A program made the position numbers and the translations under genes. The notes below the pieces were generated by a model. The model was not told the origin of the DNA and did no database searches. It saw only the letters and a program-made list of their open reading frames with translations. A stretch of 7,462 nucleotides of DNA from an uncultured Rhodanobacter sp. (lineage in GTDB: Bacteria; Pseudomonadota; Gammaproteobacteria; Xanthomonadales; Rhodanobacteraceae), in the NCBI GenBank assembly GCA_937906285.1, contig CALCWL010000609.1, positions 1 through 7,462 of the forward strand, read 5' to 3'. Below are positions 1 to 5,885 of the stretch, piece after piece. The stretch's first letter is position 1. Each line of letters starts with the position of its first letter.

Positions 1-186
1 GATCGCCATGCTCACCGCGAACGAGGTGATCACCCAGGTGCTCTGGTCGTTGCTCACGCCGAGATTGCCGGCGATGGTCGGCAGCGAGACGTTGGCGATG
101 GTGGTGTCCAGCACCTGCATGAAGGTGGCCAGCGACAGGCCGACCGTGCTCAGTGCCAGATTGGGTGGGCGGAATTGGCTGCTCAT
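1..186 (-). CDS. emrB: DHA2-family MFS drug efflux permease, EmrB type (N-terminal 62 codons; continues past the left edge)
   Basis: Inner-membrane proton-driven pump component of an EmrAB-type tripartite efflux system; only the N-terminus is in the window. The visible 62 residues start MSSQFRPPNLAL, followed by the first membrane segment (about residues 10-30) and the family signature LDTTIANVSLPTIAGNLGVS (residues 26-45), then DQSTWVITSFAVSMAI leading into TM2. This stretch is highly typical of DHA2/EmrB proteins, which usually have about 500 residues and 14 TM helices (family knowledge). The start is fixed at the ATG ending at 186, because an in-frame TGA lies four codons upstream (196-198) and no other start is available before TM1. 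No Shine-Dalgarno-like purine run is seen in front of it. It follows emrA by 151 bases, the only long gap in the operon, which is filled by a palindromic repeat. It presumably takes substrate from the membrane or cytoplasm and passes it to EmrA and the outer-membrane channel; substrates cannot be read from this fragment. Confidence 0.93.
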   Translation of the reverse strand, partial: MSSQFRPPNLALSTVGLSLATFMQVLDTTIANVSLPTIAGNLGVSNDQSTWVITSFAVSMAI

Positions 187-213
187 CGGGTTCGGTCAGT
201 CGGAGGGCGGCGA

Positions 214-328
214 GCCCCTCTCCCACCGGGAGAGGGTGCCCGAAGGGCGGGTGAGGGTTCGGGCGGAGCGTGGCGTCGCGGTCCTTGCCGAACCCTCTCC
301 CCAGCCCCTCTCCCGGGGGGAGAGGGGC
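214..328. repeat. Compound palindromic intergenic repeat (REP-like) between emrA and emrB
   Basis: GC-rich block made of nested inverted repeats. A perfect 9-bp stem with a 3-base loop lies at 216-236 (arms CCCTCTCCC and GGGAGAGGG). A perfect 11-bp stem with a 3-base loop lies at 304-328 (arms GCCCCTCTCCC and its complement). A 10-bp inverted repeat joins 253-262 (GAGGGTTCGG) to 288-297, and a small GCCC/GGGC hairpin sits at 238-248. The 11-mer GCCCCTCTCCC occurs twice in direct orientation (214-224 and 304-314), so the element looks like two related half units. Similar 'CCCTCTCCC...GGGAGAGGG' intergenic palindromes are, from general knowledge, scattered in many copies in Xanthomonadales and some other proteobacterial genomes. 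Copy number cannot be shown from one window. Lying inside an operon, it would be transcribed and could form strong RNA hairpins between the two cistrons. Confidence 0.8.
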
Positions 329-337
329 GATATCGCG

Positions 338-1543
338 TCATTTTTCGCCAGCCATGTTGGCGTGGATGATCTCTTTGATCTCGGCGTCGGCCCGGGCCAG
401 TTGCTGCTGGTAGATGTCGGTGCTGAAGGCCGGTTGCGAGGGGGTGCGCTGCGCCAGCGTGGGGCCGCTGCGGTCGTGCAGGTTGACGTCCACGTTGAGC
501 GACATGCCCAGCCGCAGCGGGTGCTGCTCCAGCTGCTTCGGGTCGGTGAACACCACCCGCACCGGGATGCGCTGCACGATCTTGATCCAGTTGCCGGTGG
601 CGTTCTGCGCCGGCAGCAGCGAGAACGCGCTGCCGGTGCCGATGCCCAGGCTTTCCACCTTGCCGGTGTAGCTCACCGCGCCGCCGTAGACGTCCGACTC
701 GATCTCCACCGGCTGGCCGATGCGCATGTCGGTGAGCTGGGTCTCCTTGAAGTTGGCGTCGATCCACACCTGGTGCAGCGGCACCACCGCCATCAGCGGC
801 GTGCCGGGCTGCACGCGCTGGCCGACCTGTACCGAGCGTTTGGCCACATAGCCGTCCACCGGCGCCAGCAATTGCGTGCGCGCGTCGGCGAGGTAGGCGG
901 CGCGCAGCTGCGCCGCCGCGACCTGCACATCCGGGTGCGAGGCGACCACGGTGTCGTCGACCAGCACCTTGCTGGTCTGGTACTGCTGCTGGGCGGCGAT
1001 CAGGGCGTTCTGCGCGGTGGTCAGCGCGTCGCTGGCGTGGGCCAGTTCCTCGGCCGAGATCGCGCCGGACTTGGCCAGTGCCACGCGCCGCTGGTAGTCG
1101 GAGCGCGCCTTCTCCACCGCGGTCTGGCGGGCGGCGACGTCGGCGTGGGCGCCGCTGACGCTGGAATACAGGCCGCGCACCTTGCGCACGGTCAGCGCCA
1201 GGTTGGCCTTGGCTTCGGCCAGCGCCACGTCGGCGTCGCTGGGGTCGAGCTTCACCAGCACGTCGCCGGCATGCACCAGGTCGCCGTCGTCGGCGCCGAT
1301 GCTGACCACGGTGCCGGGCACCTGCGGGGTGATCTGCACCACGTTGCCGTTGACGTAGGCGTCGTCGGTGCTCTCGTACCAGCGCCCATCGAGGAAGTAC
1401 CACAGGCCCCAGCCGATGGCGGCCAGCACCACGACCACGGCGAGCACGCGCAGCATCACGCCGCGGGATTTCTTCGGCGCCGGCATCGGCGGCCTGGACT
1501 CGGCCTTGCTCTCGTTCGAGTCGGGGGAGGGTTGAGCGGACAT
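338..1543 (-). CDS. emrA: Periplasmic adaptor (membrane fusion) subunit of EmrAB-type efflux pump, HlyD family
   Basis: 401-residue membrane fusion protein that links the EmrB pump in the inner membrane to an outer-membrane channel. Residues about 1-28 are a short charged/proline-rich cytoplasmic tail and residues 29-50 a single membrane anchor (VMLRVLAVVVVLAAIGWG...). The EmrA/FusE-type STDDAYVNGNVVQITPQVPG follows (58-77), opening the lipoyl/biotinyl-like domain. Residues about 105-225 are an Ala/Gln/Leu-rich helical hairpin (coiled coil). The lipoyl second half and beta-barrel follow (LLAPVDGYVAKRSVQVGQRV, WIDANFKETQL), ending in the EmrA-typical DVNLHDRSGPTL. Length matches the family (about 390-400). 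The ATG at 1543 is chosen over an upstream in-frame start because GAGG lies 8 bases in front and the N-terminus then matches EmrA. It begins 10 bases after the emrC stop, so the two are almost certainly co-transcribed. It ends in TGA at 338-340, just beside the intergenic repeat. Confidence 0.95.
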   Translation of the reverse strand: MSAQPSPDSNESKAESRPPMPAPKKSRGVMLRVLAVVVVLAAIGWGLWYFLDGRWYESTDDAYVNGNVVQITPQVPGTVVSIGADDGDLVHAGDVLVKLDPSDADVALAEAKANLALTVRKVRGLYSSVSGAHADVAARQTAVEKARSDYQRRVALAKSGAISAEELAHASDALTTAQNALIAAQQQYQTSKVLVDDTVVASHPDVQVAAAQLRAAYLADARTQLLAPVDGYVAKRSVQVGQRVQPGTPLMAVVPLHQVWIDANFKETQLTDMRIGQPVEIESDVYGGAVSYTGKVESLGIGTGSAFSLLPAQNATGNWIKIVQRIPVRVVFTDPKQLEQHPLRLGMSLNVDVNLHDRSGPTLAQRTPSQPAFSTDIYQQQLARADAEIKEIIHANMAGEK

Positions 1544-1553
1544 GGGAGAAGCC

Positions 1554-3011
1554 TCAGCGATGCGCGAAAGTGGAGGATGACGATGCCGGCGCGCCGGCCT
1601 GCGGCTGGTAGCCGCCACCGAGGGCCTGGATCAGCTGGATCGAGCGGTCGACCTGTTGCGCCTGCAGCGCGGCCACGCCGCGGTCGGCGGCCAGCAGCTG
1701 CTGGCGCACGCTGAGCGCTTCCAGGTAGCTGCCGACGCCGGCCTGGTAGCGCTGCAAGGCGAGGTCCCAGGCCTGCCGCGCGGAGGCTTGCGCGCGCTGC
1801 TGGGCGGCGAGTTGCCGCGCCAGCGACTGCGTGGCCGAGACGTCGTCGGCGACCTCGTTCACCGCGCCGACCAGGGTCTGGTTGTACTGCGCCACGGCGA
1901 GGTCGTAGCTGGCATCTTTCGACGCGAGGTTGGCGCGCAGCCGACCGCCGTCGAAGATCGGCAGGCTCAGCGAGGGCCCGAGCTGGTAGAAGCGCGCCGG
2001 CAGGGTGAACGGGTTGCCGCCGCCGAGCCGGATCACGCCGGCCATCGCGCCGATGCTGATGTTGGGCAGGAACTCGGTCCTGGCCGCCTTGATGTCCTTG
2101 CCCGCCGCCTCGACCCGCCAGCGCGCGGCGACCAGGTCGGCGCGGTGGCCGACCAGTTCCAGCGGCAGGTCGGCCGGTACCGCCAGCTCGGCCGGCGTCA
2201 GCACGCGCGGTCGGGCGATCTCGTCGCCGCGGTCCGGGCCCTTGCCGAGCAGCACGGAAAGCGCGGAGCGCGCGGCGTCCACCGCGCGGTCGGCCAGCGC
2301 CACCGCCTGCTCGTCCGTGGCCACCTCGGCTTCGGCCTGTTTCAGCACGATGCGGTTGTCGATGCCGGCCGTCACGCGCTGCGCGGTGAGCTGCTGCGAC
2401 TGCCGGGCGCGTTTCAACTCGCCGGCGGCCAGGTCCTGCTGGGCGAACGCATAGCCGAGTTGCGCGTACGCGCGGGCCACGTTGGTGGACAGCTCGATGC
2501 GTGCGGCACGGGCCTCGACTTCGGCGGCACGCGAGGCGCCCAGCGCGGCTTCCCAGGCGGCGCGCTTGCCGCCCCACAGGTCCAGGCCCCACTTGAAGCT
2601 GCCGTAGGCGTAGCTGGCCAGGTTGAAGTGGCCGCCGCCGGCATCGGCCGGCATCACCGTGGTCGGGATGCGCGCGCCGGAAACGGCAGCGCCAGCATTC
2701 ACGCCGGGGCGCCGCGCAGCGTCGGCCAGGCCGGCCGCCGCCTGCGCGGCACGGGCGCGCGCGTCGGCCACGGCCAGGCCGGGGTTGTCGGCCAGCGCTT
2801 CGCGGATCAGCCGATCGAGCTGCGGGTCGCCCAGCGCGCTCCACCAGTCGCGGTCGGGCCAGGCGGCGGTGTCGTTCGCGCCGAGATGATGTGCGGCTTT
2901 CAGCGAGGCGGGGTCGATCGGCACGCCGTTCGGATGCAGGCCGCCGCTGCTGGCGCAGGCGGCCAGCGCGAGGGTCAACGCGGAAGCAGCCGCAAGAAGA
3001 TGCAGACGCAT
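1554..3011 (-). CDS. emrC: Outer-membrane efflux lipoprotein, TolC/NodT family (channel of the Emr pump)
   Basis: 485-residue outer-membrane channel subunit that would complete a tripartite pump with EmrA and EmrB. The N-terminus MRLHLLAAASALTLALAAC is a lipoprotein signal peptide with lipobox LAAC (Cys19 predicted as the lipidated residue). Two outer-membrane-efflux (OEP) repeats follow. The first begins near DWWSALGDPQLDRLIREALA with the usual long Ala-rich helices; the second begins near LPLELVGHRADLVAARWRVE, the counterpart of the NodT-family 'LPxxLlxxRPDlxxAE' motif, and continues to FLPNISIGAMAG and LPIFDGGRLRANL. Length fits NodT-type proteins (about 460-500). The ATG at 3011 is chosen because it opens directly on the signal peptide; a longer in-frame reading upstream has no secretion signal and overlaps the preceding regulator gene. 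It lies 23 bases after emrR and 10 before emrA. Its Shine-Dalgarno is weak (GGA, 7 bases upstream). The symbol emrC follows the Stenotrophomonas naming; function is inferred from family and position. Confidence 0.93.
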   Translation of the reverse strand: MRLHLLAAASALTLALAACASSGGLHPNGVPIDPASLKAAHHLGANDTAAWPDRDWWSALGDPQLDRLIREALADNPGLAVADARARAAQAAAGLADAARRPGVNAGAAVSGARIPTTVMPADAGGGHFNLASYAYGSFKWGLDLWGGKRAAWEAALGASRAAEVEARAARIELSTNVARAYAQLGYAFAQQDLAAGELKRARQSQQLTAQRVTAGIDNRIVLKQAEAEVATDEQAVALADRAVDAARSALSVLLGKGPDRGDEIARPRVLTPAELAVPADLPLELVGHRADLVAARWRVEAAGKDIKAARTEFLPNISIGAMAGVIRLGGGNPFTLPARFYQLGPSLSLPIFDGGRLRANLASKDASYDLAVAQYNQTLVGAVNEVADDVSATQSLARQLAAQQRAQASARQAWDLALQRYQAGVGSYLEALSVRQQLLAADRGVAALQAQQVDRSIQLIQALGGGYQPQAGAPASSSSTFAHR

Positions 3012-3034
3012 GGGGAAATCCAGGGTGAAGGGGG

Positions 3035-3493
3035 TCAGTTCTTGTCGCGAAGCGCGTGCAGCACGCGTTCCAGGTAGTCGTGTAGTCGGATCTGTTCGGC
3101 TTCGTCCAGCGAGCGTTGCGCGGCGCTCAGCACGCGTTCGTTGCAGTCGGTCAACTGCCGCCACAGTGAGTCGCCGGCGGCGGTCAGCTCGATGCGCAGG
3201 GCGCGGCGGTCCTGCTCATGCCGGCAGCGGCGCAGATAACCCTTGCGTTCGAGCTGATCGAGCTGACGGGTCATCGCACCGCCATCCAGCTCCACCGAGC
3301 GCGCCAGCTCGGTGGCCGACATCGGTCCCAGCCGGGCCAGCCGCTTGATGATCAGGAACTGGGTAAAGCTCAGGCTCAGTCCCTTGGTCGCCAGTTCGGT
3401 CTCCATGGCGCGCACGATCTCCGCGCGGACCAGGCCGAGCAGGACGCCGAGGCTTTCCCGGGGGGCGCTGAAAGCGAGCGATTCGGTGTTCAT
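3035..3493 (-). CDS. emrR: MarR-family transcriptional regulator of the efflux operon (EmrR/MprA-like)
   Basis: 152-residue winged-helix regulator, normal MarR size (140-160). N- and C-terminal helices (about 12-36 and 115-148) form the dimer interface. The DNA-binding part runs from about 38 to 100: SLSFTQFLIIKRLARLGPMS, then ATELARSVELDGGAMTRQLDQ with the recognition helix at about 70-84, then a wing ending in DRRALRIELTAAG, the hallmark DxRxxxxxLT of the family. Two cysteines (90 and 117) are present, with no evidence of redox sensing. MarR proteins usually repress their own operon and release DNA on binding a small, often phenolic, ligand. Here the gene is first in emrRCAB, and a palindrome overlaps its promoter, so autorepression of the pump is the natural inference. 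The start is taken as the ATG at 3493. An in-frame TTG at 3529 is rejected because that TTG is itself the first triplet of the TTGACA promoter hexamer. Confidence 0.93.
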   Translation of the reverse strand: MNTESLAFSAPRESLGVLLGLVRAEIVRAMETELATKGLSLSFTQFLIIKRLARLGPMSATELARSVELDGGAMTRQLDQLERKGYLRRCRHEQDRRALRIELTAAGDSLWRQLTDCNERVLSAAQRSLDEAEQIRLHDYLERVLHALRDKN

Positions 3494-3501
3494 GGCCGCG
3501 T

Positions 3502-3529
3502 ATTCTATTGCCACGAGTATATTTGTCAA
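3502..3529 (-). promoter_or_regulatory. Sigma-70-type promoter of the emrR-emrC-emrA-emrB operon
   Basis: Read on the minus strand, a perfect -35 hexamer TTGACA (3524-3529) is separated by 16 bases from TAGAAT (3502-3507), a five-of-six match to the -10 consensus. The spacer is A/T-richer than anything around it. A start site 6-8 bases beyond the -10 would fall at about 3494-3496, only one to three bases before the emrR ATG at 3493, so the transcript would be essentially leaderless. No Shine-Dalgarno is present before that ATG, which agrees with this. The start site itself is inferred. Confidence 0.72.
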
Positions 3530-3539
3530 GGCAAATATA
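3518..3539. promoter_or_regulatory. Inverted repeat overlapping the emrR promoter: probable MarR-family operator
   Basis: Perfect 8-bp inverted repeat TATATTTG (3518-3525) / CAAATATA (3532-3539) with a 6-base spacer. It is AT-rich in an otherwise very GC-rich window. It covers the -35 hexamer at 3524-3529, so a bound dimer would block RNA polymerase. Size, symmetry and position are typical of MarR-family operators; that EmrR binds here is an inference. Confidence 0.75.
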
Positions 3540-3568
3540 TGCTCGCATGCTTTTGCTTCGGCAAGATG

Positions 3569-3823
3569 TCAGGCGGCACGCACCCGCTGGGCCTGCAGCT
3601 CGTCGCGCACCAGCGCACGCAGCGCCGGATCGCGGAGGGTGAACAGTTCGAACACGCCCAGCGCCTGCAGGATCGGCAGTTGCGCCAGCAGGCGCGGTTC
3701 GGCTTCGCGGCGCACCGATTCGGGAGTGGCCGGATCCAGCATCAGCTGGGCCTGGACCACGAAATCGGTGAGCGCGTCGAGGCGCGGGGCATGGGCGGGG
3801 GTGGGGACGGGGAGTAACGACAT
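3569..3823 (-). CDS. Small hypothetical protein (84 residues), divergent from an MmyB-like regulator
   Basis: I do not recognise this protein. It reads MSLLPVPTPAHAPRLDALTD..., continues through FVVQAQLMLDPATPESVRRE and ends ...RALVRDELQAQRVRAA. After a proline-rich start it looks largely alpha-helical, with amphipathic stretches, no signal peptide, no membrane segment and no cysteines. The start at 3823 is supported by a strong Shine-Dalgarno (AGGAG ending 6 bases upstream), and the codons show the same GC-rich third positions as the neighbours, so it is probably a real gene. An in-frame ATG at 3838 would overlap that Shine-Dalgarno and is less likely. It is transcribed away from the helix-turn-helix regulator at 4065 across a 241-base gap, the usual arrangement for a regulator's target. 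It ends 30 bases short of the emrR operator, in the same direction as the efflux operon, with no terminator visible between, so some read-through into emrR is possible. Function unknown. Confidence 0.7.
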   Translation of the reverse strand: MSLLPVPTPAHAPRLDALTDFVVQAQLMLDPATPESVRREAEPRLLAQLPILQALGVFELFTLRDPALRALVRDELQAQRVRAA

Positions 3824-3856
3824 GTCGATCTCCTGCATGGGTTGACGCAAGGACGT

Positions 3857-3945
3857 CGGCGCGCCCGGCGCCGTGACAGGCTGCAAGGCAGCACGGCGGG
3901 CGTGGCGGCCCGGGCGTGTGCCGCGAACGGGCGCGATGGCATCGC
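3857..3945. other. Cluster of small GC-rich dyads in the divergent intergenic region
   Basis: The 241-base gap between the small protein and the regulator contains three perfect dyads. These are CGGCGC/GCGCCG at 3857-3873 (5-base loop), GCTGC/GCAGC at 3880-3892 (3-base loop) and GCGATG/CATCGC at 3933-3945 (1-base centre). They would lie in the upstream region or 5' leader of the small minus-strand gene. Short dyads of this kind arise often by chance at this GC content, so a role as operators or leader structure is only a possibility. No convincing promoter for the small gene was found. Confidence 0.25.
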
Positions 3946-4012
3946 CGGGGCCACGGTCACGGCCGGGCACATGACTTGGGGGACAGGTGACATTAGGCGT
4001 GGCGACGTAGCA

Positions 4013-4044
4013 TGGGAAGGCAGTCCCCACTGCTGGTACTCCCA
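4013..4044. promoter_or_regulatory. Nested dyad upstream of the MmyB-like regulator; candidate operator or leader hairpin
   Basis: Inner perfect dyad GCAGT (4020-4024) / ACTGC (4029-4033) around CCCC, enclosed by a second matching pair TGGGA (4013-4017) / TCCCA (4040-4044). A poor promoter-like pair precedes it on the plus strand: GTGACA (3987-3992), 15 bases, TAGCAT (4008-4013). If that is used, the dyad covers the transcription start region and lies 20-50 bases before the ATG at 4065. This is a plausible autoregulatory site, since regulators of this family often control the divergent intergenic region. The evidence is symmetry and position only. Confidence 0.3.
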
Positions 4045-4064
4045 CTACCACTTCCGGATCGCCC

Positions 4065-4925
4065 ATGAACGCATCCATGCAACGCACCGAGCTGAAGGCC
4101 TTCCTGCGCACGCGGCGTGCCGCGCTCACGCCCGAGGCGGCGGGTCTGCCGCGGGGTTCGCGCCGGCTGACGCCGGGATTGCGCCGCGAGGAAGTGGCGG
4201 CGCTGGCCGAGGTCGGCGTCACCTGGTACACGTGGCTGGAGCAGGGCCGTGCGATCAACGTATCGGCCGCGGCGCTGACCCGGATCGCCCGCGCGCTGGC
4301 GTTGTCGCCGACCGACGAGGCTTACCTGTTTGCCCTGATGGGACTGTCGCGCACCGACGTGCCGGAACATCACTTCAGCCTGCCGCCGGTGATGCACGAG
4401 GTGCTGCGGATGTACCAGGCGCCGGCCTTTGTGCTGGACACGGTATTCAACGTGCTGGCCTGGAACCGCATGGCCGAGTGCCTGTACGACTTCGGCGAGT
4501 TCGACGGTCCGTTCGCCGACAACCACCTGTGGAACGCGTTCATGAATCCGGCGCGGCGGCGGCTGTATCCGGATTTCGAGAACGGCGCGCTGAACCTGCT
4601 TGGCATGTTCCGCATGAACCAGGCGGCGCATCCGGAAGACCCGCGCTTCGCCCGGCTGACCGAGGCGCTGGCCGAGGCCAGTGCTGAGTTCACCGAACTC
4701 TGGCAGCGCTGCCACACCGCGCCGTTGAGCGCGATCGTGGTGCCGTTCTTCCATCCCGAGTTCGGCGACCTCAGCATCCATTCGATGCGCCTGCCGATCC
4801 GCGACGCCGACCACGTCGATCGCGCCACCGCGTTTTTCTTCGCGCCGGCGAATGCCGAGACCGCGGCGAGCTTCGCGCGCGTCGCCCGGCGCCTCGCGGC
4901 GGAGCAGGCCGCGCAATCGGCGTGA
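4065..4925 (+). CDS. Helix-turn-helix (XRE-type) transcriptional regulator with MmyB-like ligand-binding domain
   Basis: 286-residue cytoplasmic regulator. Residues about 6-85 form an XRE-like helix-turn-helix domain with the diagnostic stretch PGLRREEVAALAEVGVTWYT and then WLEQGR (37-62), followed by a helix pair ending SPTDEAYLFALMG. Residues about 105-280 form the MmyB-like ligand-binding domain, with its usual landmarks: YQAPAFVLDTVFNVLAWN, FADNHLWNAFM, RRRLYPDF and a C-terminal PFFHPEFGDLSIHSMRLP. Known structures of this domain bind a fatty-acid-like ligand, but the ligand here is unknown. Length is normal for the family (about 260-290). The ATG at 4065 is preferred over that at 4077 because a GGA lies 8 bases upstream of it. 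Family members commonly repress a divergently transcribed gene, here an unrecognised 84-residue protein. The plus-strand sulfide genes begin 66 bases downstream and could be co-transcribed with it. Confidence 0.92.
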   Translation: MNASMQRTELKAFLRTRRAALTPEAAGLPRGSRRLTPGLRREEVAALAEVGVTWYTWLEQGRAINVSAAALTRIARALALSPTDEAYLFALMGLSRTDVPEHHFSLPPVMHEVLRMYQAPAFVLDTVFNVLAWNRMAECLYDFGEFDGPFADNHLWNAFMNPARRRLYPDFENGALNLLGMFRMNQAAHPEDPRFARLTEALAEASAEFTELWQRCHTAPLSAIVVPFFHPEFGDLSIHSMRLPIRDADHVDRATAFFFAPANAETAASFARVARRLAAEQAAQSA

Positions 4926-4991
4926 TGCGGCGATCGTTCGCGCAGGGGCCGATAATCTCCCGGATTCCGATTCCACCGCGAGGACACGGAC

Positions 4992-5858
4992 ATGCCAAGC
5001 CCCGAAGTACGGGCGTTCTTCCACGAGCCGAGCCATACCTTCAGTTATGTGGCGTGGGACCCGGCCACGCGCAAGGCTGCCGTGATCGACGCCGTGCTCG
5101 ATTACGACGCCGCTTCCGGGCGCACGGCGCACGACGCCGCGGAGAAAATCGTCGCCTTCGTGCGCGAACACGACCTCGCGGTCGACTGGGTGATCGACAC
5201 CCACGTGCACGCCGACCATCTCTCGGCGGCGTCCTGGCTGCGCTCGCAACTGGGCGGTACGCTGGCGATCGGCGAACACATCCGCGACGTGCAGCAGGTC
5301 TTCGGCACGCTGTTCAACGCCGGCGAGGCGTTCGCCCGCGACGGCAGCCAGTTCGACCACCTGTTCGGCGATGGCGAGCGCTATCGGGTCGGCGGGATCG
5401 AGGCCCAGGCGATCCGCACGCCGGGGCACACGCCCGCCTGCATGACCCACGTGATCGGCGACGCGGCGTTTGTCGGCGACACGCTGTTCATGCCCGACTA
5501 CGGCACGGCGCGCTGCGACTTCCCCGGCGGGGACGCGGCCACGCTGTACCGTTCGATCCGGCGCATCTTCGCCCTGCCGGACGCCACGCGGATCTTCCTG
5601 TGCCACGACTACAAGGCGCCCGGCCGCGACGAGTTCGCGCACCAGACCACGGTGGCGGCCGAGCGCCAGGGCAACATCCACGTGCGCGATGGCATCGGCG
5701 AGGACGAGTTCGTCGCCATGCGCCGCGCGCGCGACGCCACGCTGAAAATGCCGCAACTGCTGTTGCCGGCGGTGCAGGTGAACATGCGCGCCGGCCAGCT
5801 GCCGCCGGCCGAAGACAACGGCGTGCGCTACCTGAAAATCCCGCTGGACGCGCTGTAA
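4992..5858 (+). CDS. Metallo-beta-lactamase-fold hydrolase, probable persulfide dioxygenase (ETHE1/Blh-like)
   Basis: 288-residue MBL-fold protein, probably a non-haem iron persulfide dioxygenase that oxidises glutathione persulfide to sulfite and glutathione. The motif THVHADH places H71, H73, D75 and H76. Further metal-site residues are H145 (RTPGHTP), D163 (VGDTLF) and H205 (LCHDYKAP). In ETHE1 the iron is held by two His and one Asp, corresponding here to H71, H145 and D163. The segment MPDYGTARCDFPGG (168-180) matches the ETHE1/Blh branch rather than glyoxalase II or beta-lactamases. Length equals the catalytic part of Blh. The ATG at 4992 has GAGGA 7 bases upstream. A -10-like GATAAT sits at 4951-4956 without a recognisable -35. 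The next gene, 27 bases on, encodes the DUF442 sulfurtransferase that is fused to this domain in Blh proteins, which supports a role in sulfide/persulfide removal. Another MBL hydrolase activity cannot be excluded. Confidence 0.9.
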   Translation: MPSPEVRAFFHEPSHTFSYVAWDPATRKAAVIDAVLDYDAASGRTAHDAAEKIVAFVREHDLAVDWVIDTHVHADHLSAASWLRSQLGGTLAIGEHIRDVQQVFGTLFNAGEAFARDGSQFDHLFGDGERYRVGGIEAQAIRTPGHTPACMTHVIGDAAFVGDTLFMPDYGTARCDFPGGDAATLYRSIRRIFALPDATRIFLCHDYKAPGRDEFAHQTTVAAERQGNIHVRDGIGEDEFVAMRRARDATLKMPQLLLPAVQVNMRAGQLPPAEDNGVRYLKIPLDAL

Positions 5859-5885
5859 CCGTCCATCCCTTCCCTGGAGCATTGC

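Noticed and set aside
8..1714. 568-codon plus-strand open frame over emrB/emrA/emrC
   Set aside because: It lies antisense to well-recognised efflux genes, runs through the palindromic repeat, and is low-complexity Arg/His/Gly/Val-rich with no family signature.
3494..3529. Extended N-terminus of EmrR from an in-frame TTG
   Set aside because: The TTG and next codon are the TTGACA -35 hexamer, so the codon would not be in the mRNA made from that promoter; the ATG at 3493 gives the normal MarR length.
3544..3566. Small hairpin with TTCG loop (TTGC/GCAA) near the end of the 84-residue gene
   Set aside because: Only four strong pairs and no run of T on either strand, so it does not qualify as a terminator.
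3987..4020. Minus-strand promoter for the 84-residue gene (TTCCCA, 17 bases, TAATGT)
   Set aside because: Both hexamers match the consensus poorly, and the start would leave a long leader of over 150 bases.
4928..4956. Promoter for the dioxygenase gene based on GATAAT at 4951-4956
   Set aside because: The -10 resemblance is good, but no -35-like hexamer is found at 16-18 bases; kept only as a remark.
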